Shown: positions 33,411 through 44,049 of the stretch, one piece after another
How positions within the stretch are numbered: position 1 is the first letter of the stretch
Layout: each line of letters begins with the position of its first letter
NCBI RefSeq assembly: GCF_000002425.4
Contig: NC_037267.1
Coordinates: forward strand, 9,437,398-9,501,397
Direction of reading: 5' to 3'
Length of the DNA stretch: 64,000 nt
Source of the DNA: Physcomitrium patens
Lineage: Eukaryota; Streptophyta; Bryopsida; Funariales; Funariaceae
The notes under the pieces: model-generated
Told to the model about the DNA's origin: nothing
The model's database searches: none
What the model saw: only the letters and a program-made list of their open reading frames with translations
Made by a program: the position numbers and the translations under genes

Positions 33411-36400
33411 TGAAGGTACAAAAGAGGAGGTACTCTCGTGAGATGAAGGTGCCTTTGATGCGAGTTTTATTGGTATATTGGAGAATGGAAATATTATGTA
33501 TAAGAAAGTTGATGATTTTAAAAGAAAAGAAAGAAAAAAATTATATAATATTGAAGGAGAATTACGCAAGATAGGTACATTGCAAGATGATGAGAGGATT
33601 TTGGATGTTTATGAAGAAAATGGACTGGAAGATTCATTGGAATTGATTTCATCTATTGGGTTAGGGGATAATGATAAGATTGTTGAGATTCATTCGAGAG
33701 AGGTTTATACCATGCTTGAATCTTTTCAAGCACCAGAAGTCACAGTAGAGACGAGATATAAAACGCCAGATAAGAAGGTAAAGCCTGTTGCTGGACCATT
33801 ACCAGAAGATTCTAAAGAACAAATAGGAGAAGCATCAAAAGAAGCAAGTTTAAGAGATCCAATGAGTATTGGACATCAGTTTATTAAAGAGAGTTTTGAG
33901 GAATTGAAGATTGGTTCTGATGGTTCTTTATTGCCGGAGGAAATTACTTGCTTCAAAAAGATGTTGGCTAAATAAGGTAGATCATTTGCCTTCGAATCTC
34001 ATAAAATTGGGTGTGTGGATCCAAATATTATAACACCTATGGTTATCTTCACTGTACCGCATGTACCTTGGAATCTAAGACGGATTCCAGTACCGAGGGC
34101 ACATTTACCTAAATTGGTGGAACTATTGAAAGAAAAGATAAAGAAGAAAATATTGGAACCTTCATTTGCGCCGTATTCTAGTCGATGGTTTACGGTACCT
34201 AAGAAGAATGGGTTACTATGGTTTATTCAAGATATGCAGCCGGTGAATGCTGTAACTGTCAGGAATGCAGGAATTGGACGTATTGTGGATGAATTTGCTG
34301 AGGCATTTGCTGGAAGGGCGATCTATTCAATGGATGATTTGTATTCAGGTTATGATCAATTTCAACTTGCCGAAGGAAGTTGAGATATGACAACGATGAG
34401 GACACCGGTGGGATTGGTTAGAATGTGTACTCTTTCTCAAGGCGCGACCAATTCAGTTGCGCATATGATGAATGGGATGAATAAGGTATTGAGAGATTTT
34501 ATTCCGGAAAAGACTATGCCTTTTCTGGATGATATTCCTATAAAAGGGTGCAGAGAAGGAGACAAGGATGAAACTTTAGATACGAGGGGGTGTCGCAAAT
34601 ATGTTGTTGATCATATACAAGATTGTGAAAAGATTTTAACTCGGCTTGGAGAAGTTCATCTTACATTATCGGGTATGAAGTCCGTATTTGGAGTACGAGA
34701 GGTTGTGATTGTTGAACATTTATGAGGATCTTACGGAAGAAAACTAGATCCGACTAAAGTTGATGCAATTGGAAGGATGAAAGAGGATTGTGATTCTTTT
34801 ACAGAGGTTCGCAGGTTTTTGGGTGCATGTATATTTTATTGAATCTGGATCCCTCATTTTGCTCATATAGCGGATCCATCATATGAACTGTTACGCAAGG
34901 GTTACCGATTTAAATGGGAAGAAAGGCATATTCAGGCAATGCAAAGATTGAAGAAATTATTGATGTCACCTCCAATATTGAGGAATGTTGATTATAAGTG
35001 CAATAAACCAGTGATTTTTACTATGGACACTAATCTAATTGCCATTTAATGGACTGTGGGTCAAGATGATTCAAGTGGGAATAGATTTGCAGTTCGATTT
35101 GGAGCTAAAGTTTTAAGTATTCGTCAGCATACATACTCGCAAGTCAAAAGAGAACTTTGGGGAGTCGTTTCAGCTATGAAAGCTGAAAAGGACTATTTGA
35201 TTGGGGCAGTAGTAGTAATTGAAACAGATTGCTTGCCATTGCTTGGAATGATTATTAACTGTTCAACGCCGGATATTGCAATGCTGAGATGGATTGCTTA
35301 TATTAAGTCACTAAATCCAGAATTTAAGCACATCACTGGGAAGGACAATTTAGTAGCAAACATGCTATCTCGAGCAAGATACGAGAAGGAGGACGAAATG
35401 GTTGAAGACATTGATGATGTCGGATTGAAATTCTATTCAATATCAAATCTCAACAGAGAAGACAAGCTATTTCTTGAAGAATCTTATGAAGGAGAATTAT
35501 GGGATATTGGTCATTACTTGAATACCTTGGCTAAGTAGGGGAATTGGTCTAGAAAAAAATTCAAACAAATAAGAATAAAAGCATATGGATTTTTACTTCG
35601 AGATGGATTCTTATGGAAGAGACCGAAGAAAGGAATTGGGATGCCACGACGAGTGATAGGCAAAAAAGAAGAAAAACTAAAATTATTAAAGGAGTTTCAT
35701 GATAGTTTATGGGCAGGGCATAGAGGAATCTGGGCTACTTTTGCTAAACTCAAGGAACGATATTGGTAGAAAAATATGTATCGAGATGTGCTCTCATTTG
35801 TAGAGTCATGTGAAATCTATCAATCGTATTCTAATATCCGACATCGAGATGGTCTTCATCCTACGTATCCTTTGGCTATTCATTTTAAATGGGTTGTTGA
35901 TTTGGTTATTATGCCGGTTGGGTTATGGCAAATGAGATATTTGATTTTAGCTCGTGAAGATTTATCAAATCAAGTAGAAGGAAGAGCATTGAGGACAAAA
36001 TCTACAGAGGGGATTTGTAGGTTTTTGCTTGAAGATGTCATTTGCCGTTACAGGTGCGTAGGAAAAATCACTGCAGATCGTGGAGAATTAAATGCACAAG
36101 AAGCTCGTAAGTTCTTTGAAAGATGTGGAGTTAAACTATCACTGACTACTGCTTATAATCCGAAAGGGAATGCAAAAAGCGAACGCGATCACCCGCCGAT
36201 TGTGAAAGCATTGGTTAAAGCTTGTAATGGGAAAGTTAAAGAGTGGCCATGGCTTTTGTCATTTGTATTATGGGCTGATCGAACAATACATAGCCCGGTG
36301 ACAGGATATATGCCAGTAGAACTTATGACAGGTCAAAAACCAATTATGCCGATTGAAGAAAAGGTACTTACTTGGAGTATGCTACCATGGAAAGATGGAT

Positions 36401-36876
36401 TGACAAGAGAAGAACTTCTGGCTATTAGGATTCGACAATTGGAGCAAAGTACGGAAGATGTGCAGATAGCATTGGGAAGGTTAAAAAGAGCAAGGTTACA
36501 AAACAAGGTGCGATTCGATAAGCAACATCGATTGAGACCAAAAGTAATCGAGGAAGGTGAGTGGATACTTGTTTATGACAATAGTCTGAATAATCAACAT
36601 AGTACTTTGCGGAAATTCTCAAAACGTTGGTTTGGACCATATGTGGTAACAATTGTTTATGATAATGCGACTTACTCATTACGGGAGTTAGATGGTACAA
36701 AATTGAAAATACCAATTGTAGGGAAGCGAGTAAAAATATTTAAACGAAGACACGCAGAGATGAATATGGAAGACCTTAATGAAGGTATAGAGATTCCGCA
36801 GCAAGAAGATGAAAGTGATTTGGATAATGAAGGTGACGAAGACGAACTGGACAAAGACGTAGAGAATATATTCTGA
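33401..36876 (+). pseudogene. G4 pol: RT, RNase H, integrase with acidic tail
   Basis: In one frame: linker (33478-33975), RT from 34015 (VPHVPWNLRRIPVP, PSFAPYSSRWFTVPKKNG, MDDLYSGYDQFQL, GATNSVAHMMNGMNKVL, catalytic FLDD at 34522-34533), thumb and connection to about 34980, RNase H (TVGQDDSSGNRFAVRFGAK, IETDCLPLLGM, GKDNLVANMLSRARYE) to about 35400, integrase zinc region (HDSLWAGHRGIW, CEIYQ with one Cys changed to Tyr), and integrase core in the 366-residue frame 35776-36876 with D42, D101 and E136 (34 residues between the last two). The GPY module KRWFGPYVV follows at residues 283-291. The C-terminus is acidic (QEDESDLDNEGDEDELDKD) and has no chromodomain. Stops remain at about 33451, 33973, 34381, 34723, 34840, 35047, 35536 and 35767. 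Confidence 0.9.
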
Positions 36877-36900
36877 AGCAAACAGCAATTGGGTAAATTG

Positions 36901-36938
36901 GTGCATATCGGAGGATGCATAGGTTCAGAGGGGGTGGA
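36901..36938 (+). promoter_or_regulatory. G4 hairpin and polypurine tract
   Basis: GTGCATATCGGAGGATGCAT (36901-36920, 5-bp arms TGCAT/ATGCA) and AGAGGGGGTGGA (36927-36938) directly before the 3' LTR. Confidence 0.75.
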
Positions 36939-38211
36939 TGTCGTGTTGTAACATGAGTATACAGTGAAAATAAAAAGAAAGGGGGATTTTATTAATATTC
37001 AGTTACCTCGAATATTGGGAGCATCGACCAACTCCTGTACAAATATTGAGTGGCCAGGTTTAGTCACCCCGTTACATTCATTCGGGGCATACTGAAATGC
37101 TCCATTTAATTCCAATAACGGGAGTCAGTAGGAAGAGAAGGACCAATTCATACGATGGGTTCAAAGAGCCAATTGGATCCAATTTCGAGAATCCAATCCG
37201 GGTCCTCTTATCCAATATGAGACCTGAATTGGCCGGGCAACCCAATGCAGACCCAATTATGGGAACATCCAGGTTATTATGGGCATCTTACCCAATATGG
37301 GACCTAAATTGGTCGGACAACTCAATGTGGTCCCGATTACGGGGTTTCGATTCTGTTTCGGGCTGTCTTGTTCTCTGTGCCGTTTTAGGGAACGTTGTTT
37401 TCGGTAAATGGATTTCTTAAAGGTAAAAATGGAGGAGAAAGCTCTAACGGCAAGAGCCAATTCCGGATCCAAGCTTGACGGTGGGAGCCAATTCCGGATC
37501 TAAGACGGAAGATTGAAGAAATTCAGAGGATAAGGTTAGGGGGGATATAGTTTTGAAAGGGGGGTTTTTTTTTTTTTCTCTGGGAATCGGGGGGGAGCTA
37601 GTTTCAAGCTTTTGCAAGGTTACTAGTTCGGTTTTCATTGGAGGTTTTTGAAGATCAAGGAGATTAGAGAGAGGAGCTTCATGCTTCGGGTCGGTGAAGG
37701 AAAGACATAGAATTTGGGTTTTTCTTCTTCGTAGAGTTTTGGGAAGACTGAGGCAATCGTTGCTGAAGTCAGTGTTGTAATGGTGAATCGGGATTTTTAA
37801 TGAAGTGGATTTGAATACTCTTGACTGTTTTATGAAATTGAGTCACGTCTGTGATTGAAGGATTAAAAGGATGACTATAGGATTGAGTATGCGGAGTGAA
37901 TGAAATTTATTGGGTTAATCCAACAAGACAATTAATGGATACAAGATCGTAAGTACAAAGCGGTATTGAAGATTAACAGTTTGGGTTATTCGGGGTTCTC
38001 TGTAACGTCTAGAGACCTACCGGCTGGGACAAAAAGGACTTTGACAAGTAGTCGAAGAGCATCCGTATAGATTTACGGCACATTGTTGCAGTCATTTATA
38101 TCCCAGCAGGCAAAACTGATAGACTGCTTGTCTACTCGGGGAACTCTCCATACTACCTTCTACAGCCAGATGCCCGGCGCGTTCTCAAGCAGGAAAGCAC
38201 GTAATACGACA
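36939..38211 (+). repeat. G4 3' LTR (1273 bp)
   Basis: TGTCGTGTTGTAACATGAG to GCACGTAATACGACA, followed by CCGG (38212-38215). Confidence 0.92.
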
Positions 38212-38215
38212 CCGG

Positions 38216-39198
38216 TAGGTCTCTAGACGTTACAAAGAACCCCGAACAACCCAAACTGCTTATCTTTGCTACCAAATTTTACTCACGACCTTGTATCTAC
38301 TGACTGTCTTGTTAGATTAACCCGATAAATTTCATTCACTCCGCATATTCAATCCTATAGACACCTTTTTAATTCTTCATCACAAACGTAATTCGATTTC
38401 ACAAAATAGTCAAGAGTAATCAAACCCACTTCATTAAAAATCTCGATTCACCATTACAACACTGACTTCAGCAACGATTGCCTCAGTCTTCCCAAAACCC
38501 TTTGAAGAAAAAAGAAAAAAAATCCAACTCTCTGTCTTTTTTCTCCGCTTCGAAGCATGAAGCTAGCTCTCTGACCCTTCTAAAAAGAAAACCTCATTCT
38601 CCCCCTTTCAAACCCTAGCCTCTAAATTTCTTCAATCTTCCATCTTGGATCCGGAATTGGCTTCGCCGTCAGAGTTCTCTCCTCCATTTTTACCTTTAAG
38701 AGATCTTTTTATTGAAAACAACATTCCTTAAAATGGCACAGAGAACAGGAGAGCCTGAAACAGAATCGAAACCCCGTAATCGGGACCACATTGAGTTGCC
38801 CGACCAATTCAGGTCTCATATTCGCTAAGATGCCTGTAGTAAGACCTGGATGTTTCTGTAGTTGGACCGCATTGGGTTGCCCGACCAATTCAGGTCTCAT
38901 ATTGGATAAGAGGCCTTTAATAAGACCTGGATTGGATGTCTTGAAATTAGATCCAATTGGCTCTTTGAACCAGGCTCACCCGTCGTTGAATTGGTCCTTC
39001 CCCTTTCTGTTGACTCTCGGTATTGGAATCGAATGGAGCATTTCAATATGCCCCGGTGACTGTAATGGGGTGACCGATCCTAGCCTCTCAGTATTTGCAC
39101 TGGAATTGGTCGTTCCTCCCAATATTCGAGGTAACTGAACATTAATAAAAGTCCCCTTTCTTTATATTTTCACGGTATACTCGTGTTACAACACGACA
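38216..39198 (-). repeat. G3 5' LTR, distal part
   Basis: Continues the G3 5' LTR from the G4 insertion (TAGGTCTCTAGACG) to its outer end GTGTTACAACACGACA at 39198. Contains two copies of the U3 repeat in reverse. Confidence 0.88.
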
Positions 39199-39500
39199 CC
39201 GTATGTAGTAACAACTGTTCATGATAATGCAACTTATTCATTGCGAGAGTTAGATGGAACAAGGTTAAAAATACCAATTACAAGGAAGCGAGTAAAAATA
39301 TTTAAACAAAGACACACAGAAATAAATATAGAAGACCTTGGTGAAGATGTAGATATTCTTCAATAGAAAGATGAATTTGACATGGATAGCAAATATGATG
39401 AAGAAGATTTAGACAAAGATTTGGAGAACGTATTATAAATCAAACAACAACTAGGTTATGTGGTACATATTAGAGGATGCACAAGTTCAGAGAAGGTGGA
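39199..39500 (+). pseudogene. G1 integrase tail, hairpin and polypurine tract
   Basis: Resumes G1 integrase after the GPY block: TVHDNATYSLRELDGTRLKI, RVKIFKQRHTEINIEDL, then the acidic end DEFDMDSKYDEEDLDKDLEN before TAA at about 39437. One stop (TAG 39365) lies upstream of the acidic part. A decayed hairpin follows at 39463-39482 and AGAGAAGGTGGA at 39489-39500 is the polypurine tract. Confidence 0.82.
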
Positions 39501-41248
39501 TGTCGTATTCTAACACGACTATATGGTAAAAATATAAATAAAAAAGATGTTACTAATATTTAGTCATCTTAGATGTTAGAAACAGTGGCCAATTCCAATG
39601 CCAATATTCAGAGTCAATTAATATCAACTCATCGACGTCATTGAACCAAGTACCCTCCATACCAACAGGACAACCAGGATCATTTTTCAACCTTACATGG
39701 AACAAGCCTAGTAGGTATATACCGGTAGAGACATCCAATATGCATGATGGAGGTACAAGAAGTCCACTTTGTTGTTTCTGTTATAGACAAGTTGGTCATT
39801 ATGCCGGTGAATGTTCCAATCCCAAAGCCAATGATGATTGCACACCAGTGTGTAGGAATTGCAAGCAGACGAGGCATACTTATCAGCAATGTAATGCTCC
39901 ATCCAATTTCAATAAACAGAATCAATAGATTCAAAGCCAAGGAAAAATTGAGGAGATAAATCAAGGTCCTCAAGATTCTCTGATAAATCGGGTGGAATGA
40001 GTCCGAGCCATTCTTACCAAGAGTCAGAAAAAAGAGAAAGGACCAATTTAATATTTGGGTGAGTTTGATGTGAAGGGCCAATTTGATCCAATTACGGGGA
40101 CATCCAATCCAGGTCCTGGTATGGGCCTCTTACCCAGTATGAGACCTGACTTGGTTGGGCAATTTAATGAGGTCCTGAATATGGAGGCTTCGATTCTATT
40201 TCAAGCTATTTTATTCTCTATGCCGTTTTGGAAGAAACGTCCTTTTTGTGGAAAGATCCTCTTAGAGACAGGAATTCCGGGGAAGCACCGTAGATTGTTT
40301 CAATTTGGAGTCTAGGGCGTGAGAAAATGGGACCACACGGAGTAAAAAGAGAAGAGAGGATAAGAAAAAGAACATTCAGAGATCAAGATTTTAGAGGTCA
40401 GAGAGCTAGCTTTAAGCTCCTCCAAAAGGTATAGAATTGGATTCATAGGGTTTGGGAGAACTTTGACAATCGTTGCTGAAAGTCAGTGTTTGTATTGGTG
40501 ATTGGGTTTTTTTTTGCAATAAAGTTAAGGCTGATACTCTTGACTATTTTGTAAAATTGGAGAAACTTCTACGGTTGAAATTTATAGGTGTCTAGAAGGT
40601 TGAGTATGCCGAGTGCATGCAAATATTTGTATTAATCTGACGAAACAGATAGAGGTTATTTGACTATTAGCATAAAGAGGTATCGAAAGTTAGCAGATTG
40701 GAGTTGTTTAGGATTTTTGTAATATCTAGAGATCTATCAAGTGGAATAAGGTGACTTTTGGCATGGTAAGTCGAGGACTTCTAGGCGGTGGTCAAGATAT
40801 ATGAGTGTAGATTTACGGCATTTTCTTGTAATCTGTAAGTTAGATTGGATTGAAACTTCTTGAGCATTTAGAAGGCTTACAAAGATACTAGTGATAGAAG
40901 TTTACAATATTCAGATGATCAGATTGAGAATTACAACTTGCCGAAGCTCATTGTCTAGGATTAGGATTTAAAAAATAAAAAATAAAAAATAAAGAAAGAA
41001 AGAAATAAAATAAAATAAATGAAACTAATAAATAACAAAAGACTTGTGCTTATAATATCTTGAAGTTATTAAAAATAGTGTTTCTAAGTATTTTGTAATG
41101 GAATTAAGCTTTTATATTGAAATCCGAAATAGTTTATATTTAGATAGTTGAAACCTACTAGCCTACCCAGATACTTGCAAAACATTGTTTTATCTTCCAC
41201 AACCAAACGTCCGGTGCATTCTCAAGCAAGATAGCACGTAATACGACA
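39501..41248 (+). repeat. G1 3' LTR (1748 bp)
   Basis: TGTCGTATTCTAACACGAC to GCACGTAATACGACA, followed by ATGG. It contains the zinc-knuckle segment in better condition than the 5' copy. Confidence 0.9.
39610..40025 (+). pseudogene. Zinc-knuckle segment inside the G1 3' LTR
   Basis: Open from 39641 to 39928: SIPTGQPGSFFNLTWNKPSR, YIPVETSNMHDGG, then CCFCYRQVGHYAGEC, SNPKANDDCTPV, CRNCKQTRHTYQQC (perfect C-x2-C-x4-H-x4-C) and NAPSNFNKQNQ. Beyond a TAG the same frame continues with GKIEEINQGPQDSL and VRAILTKSQKKEKGP, reminiscent of the gag-protease linker of Ty3-type elements. It is not the gag of G1, whose single knuckle reads CIWCDDASHTRKD. It lies between U3 parts that are contiguous in G2-G4 LTRs. 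Capture into the LTR, or loss from the others, are both possible. Confidence 0.7.
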
Positions 41249-41252
41249 ATGG

Positions 41253-41897
41253 ACTTGGTGACAATTCAAAATACATGCTGACATGAAGAACTCGAGATTC
41301 TTTTAGTCTATATAGTCAATGACTGGATTAATAGTGCCTTCTAGATGATGATGCCATTTTTGAAATGAATCCATGATTGCAAGAAGCTTTGTGTTGTGGA
41401 TTTCATAGTTAATCTTAGCTACTGAATTTTTTTTGGAATAAAAAGCTACTAGGTGAAGATTATCATCTGTTCTCATTTGTGATTATACGGCATCTAAAGC
41501 AAAGTCTGATGTGCCTGTTTCTATAAAAAATGCCTTAAAAAAGTTGACGTGATACGAGTTTGGTGCAAAAATAAAAGTTGACTTCAAAGCTTCAAAAGAT
41601 ACTTCAACTTCTCTAGTCTACTCAAGTTTGTCTTTACAAGTCAAACTTGTAAATGAAACTGCAACTTGAGAAAAGTCTTTGCTGAAGATTCCATAATAGT
41701 TGGCAAAGCTCAAAAAGCATTGGACATCTCTTATTGTTTTTGGAATCTTTCAATCCATAATAGTTTGAACTTTCTTAAGATTGATCACAAGTCCATCATT
41801 TGAAATGATGTATTTTAAGAAGTCAACTTGAATAGTATAGAATACACACTTTTTTATCTTATCATAGAGTCATAGTTTCCAAGTTTTTTGAAATATA
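41253..41897 (-). pseudogene. CHR2 RT C-terminal part and RNase H
   Basis: Read on the minus strand: KKCVFYTIQVDFLKYIISND, DFSQVAVSFTSLTCKDKLEW, ETGTSDFALDAV, DDNLHLVAFYSKKNSVAKIN and SFQKWHHHLEGT. It matches CHR3 52340-52900 and continues, beyond G1, at 7914. It stops abruptly at about 41897 where plus-strand CHR3 gag starts. Confidence 0.75.
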
Positions 41898-42512
41898 TTC
41901 ATCAATGCTAGAACCAATGCAAATTGATACAATATATTTTAAACCTCTCACGGAGTAAGAAAAAACTCAACGTCACTAAGAAGGTTTGTATTTAAATTAT
42001 GGAAAAACTAAGCACAGTCTTTAACATTATCCAAAGAAGCAACGCAGTTACAAAATGAAGAGCTGAATTAAGAAAGAAAATAATATGTCAAAAAATGAGT
42101 TTTTCTAGCTACAATAGAGATCATGCAGATGGAATCATGTACAACACCTAGTAAAGGTCCTATTCTCTCCTCAGATCCTTCACCTTGTTTTATAATATAT
42201 GTGTATTTTGAACCTAAAAATCACAAAGTCTTTGCCTATTAGATTCAGGAGCCTCAGCCTGTTTAATAGATGAAGATTTTATAAAAAATCAAAAAATATC
42301 TTTAATCAAGATGATATAATAAGATCTCCCTCTAATCCGATTATTTTAGGATAATCATGACTAATAAAATATAATCTTTAAACAGATTGGATTTTTTGTA
42401 AACTTAACTTTCTTGATAGTATAATTCAAAATTGGATTAGTGAAGTAGAAGTAAATAAGTCTAGTATATCCAAAGCTTTACTAATAGGTCGAAGACTTTT
42501 TATACATGCCAC
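41898..42512 (+). pseudogene. CHR3 gag fragment and protease
   Basis: The first 230 bp match CHR1 gag at 56620-56830 (SRKAYIYIMEKLNT-type sequence). A protease with the canonical loop LLDSGASACLIDEDF follows, D-S-G at 42242-42250, in contrast to D-H-G of the G and H elements. The stretch then runs through a DYPKIIGLEGDLIISS-like region into H1 at 42513. No continuous frame. Confidence 0.7.
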
Positions 42513-44011
42513 TATCGTATTACGTGAAATCTTACCTGAGAATGCATCGATCATCGAGCTCTGGAAGGTAAAAGAAAATTATAACAAAAGGTCCTAACAA
42601 TCCAATAGGATTATAGAGAATTTACAATAAACATTAAAAATCATAATCAAATATTAAGCAAGCTCAATTAAATTTTATTGAAGTTATAAAAAAAACACAA
42701 GAAAATCCTAAAAAAATATAAAAGAATATTAAAGAAAACTTAGTCAAACTCTAATAAAAATCTAATAAAATCTTAAATTCTAACCAACTCCTAATCCTAA
42801 TCCAACCTTAATCAAACTCTAGATAAATCCTAAACCCTAAACTAAATCCTAATCAAATCTTAATCAAATCTTAATCAAATCCTAAATCTTAAACCAATCC
42901 CTAACCAAATCCTAATCCTAACAAACATTAAATCCTAAACCAAATCTTAACCAAATCCTAACTCAAATCAAATCCTAATTATAGATTTGAAAATTAAATA
43001 ACTAAAGATTGAACCATTGATTCTAATTCAAAATTTATACACTTCTTAGAATTTAAGTTAGAAACCAACACACAAATTTTGAAGAAAATCACACTCACCA
43101 ATTAGTCGATGACCTCAAAATTCTACTCGGATGTCGGTTGGTCTCTCCTATCTTGTTTCCAACTTTCAGTACTGATATCTCCCTTTTCTACCATTCAATT
43201 TCTTCCAAATTTTACTTGCATATAGGAAATCAAGTCTTCTATTGATAAAACTAAAAATCTCTCCAATCCAATTGGCAGATTGCTAGATGTCTAAGAAAAC
43301 CTTACTGGTCCTCAAAGCCCTAAATCTCGAGACCTTAGCCCATAAAAACCTTCATATGTATCGATCTAGCCATTCGATTGACCTCAAATCTTTTATACAC
43401 ATTCACAACAAGCATACCAATAAGTCTCTAAATTTTCACTTGTAAAAATGCTACAAAAGACACGAAATCCAAAAATTTGTAAACCGGTTTTATTTCTCAA
43501 AGTTCTGAATTCACAGAGAACATCACTCGCTTTGAAAATCCCTCAAAAATCCAATATTGATCCAAACAATACGAAATCACCTCTCAAAAATCCCTCCATA
43601 AGTCTTCTCTCTAATTTTGCTCTTCAATCTTCCAAAGAATCCTGGAGTCGCCATCAGAGTGCGGTTTTGTGCCTTAGAGTCTGATTTCGACCCAGGTTCA
43701 TAACCGGTCCTCTTCGGGTATCAACTTTCGTCTTCTTGAGGTAATTTTTACTAATTTGCACTTCCAACTTCTCTCTACATATGCTTGTGTTCTTTATTTT
43801 TCTAATCTACCTTGTTTTGTCTTATTTATGGCCTTACAAAGTAAATAGAAGCATAATTTGTAAAAAGGCAGCATTAGCACCTTTAATTTTTCTATCCTTT
43901 GACTAATATCTATTTTTCCAAGATAATTTGCTACAATATTTTTGAAGTGAGATCCTCAAAACATGATATTTTTTTCACCCTTTCACTTGTTAGCCGTATT
44001 ACATCATGACA
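42513..44011 (-). repeat. H1 3' LTR
   Basis: Plus strand TATCGTATTACGTGA (TG decayed to TA) to CATCATGACA at 44011. Includes the degenerate CCTAAAC/CCTAATC array at about 42776-42975. A 78-codon plus-strand frame at 43448-43684 recurs unchanged in the other LTR and is not considered a gene. Confidence 0.9.
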
Positions 44012-44049
44012 TCCACCCCCCATGAACCTGTGCATCCTCTAGTATGCAC
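44012..44049 (-). promoter_or_regulatory. H1 polypurine tract and hairpin
   Basis: Minus strand GGGGGGTGGA (44021-44012) touches the 3' LTR; upstream is GTGCATACTAGAGGATGCAC (44049-44030), with perfect 6-bp arms as in G2. Confidence 0.8.

Larger units (their letters stand above)
29686..38211 (+). mobile_element. G4: most complete G-family element (8526 bp)
   Basis: 5' LTR 29686-30955 (1270 bp), 3' LTR 36939-38211 (1273 bp), perfect duplication CCGG at 29682-29685 and 38212-38215. The full order is LTR, primer site, gag with CCHC, protease (D-H-G), -1 frame pol with RT, RNase H, integrase and acidic tail, hairpin, polypurine tract, LTR. The first 200 bp of the LTRs differ by about 5 percent, mostly C/T and G/A. 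A handful of stops remain (31511, 31682, 32726, one in pol linker, three or four in RT and RNase H). It is the best reference for the family here. Confidence 0.93.
21514..39198 (-). mobile_element. G3: reversed G-family element inside G1 integrase
   Basis: Duplication CCGT at 21510-21513 and 39199-39202; deleting the element restores the GPY block of G1 integrase. 3' LTR 21514-22334 (truncated). Internal region minus strand 29494 to 22335, interrupted by a solo LTR at 25990-27240. 5' LTR in two parts, 29495-29685 and 38216-39198, split by G4. The element without insertions is about 7.9 kb. It shares three gag stop codons with G2. Confidence 0.9.
7919..41248 (+). mobile_element. G1: Ty3/gypsy retrotransposon, D-H-G protease family, split by G2 and G3
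   Basis: 5' LTR 7919-9673 (1755 bp), 3' LTR 39501-41248 (1748 bp). The 4-bp flanks are ACGG (7915-7918) and ATGG (41249-41252), differing by one C to T. Removing G2 (12594-19069) and G3 (21514-39198) with their duplications gives about 9.2 kb with the order LTR, primer site, gag, protease, RT, RNase H, integrase, polypurine tract, LTR. The LTRs differ by roughly 8 percent in the part I compared, so the copy is old. Reading frames carry many stops and a gag deletion near 10765. Its LTRs are about 500 bp longer than those of G2-G4 because of an internal zinc-knuckle segment. Confidence 0.9.

Noticed and set aside
42720-42980. CRISPR-like or satellite array
   Set aside because: Units are short, irregular and without spacers, and the sequence is a plant LTR.
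43448-43684. 78-codon plus-strand frame, repeated exactly at 51013-51249
   Set aside because: The identity is explained by the two H1 LTRs; the frame is antisense to the element and resembles no protein.
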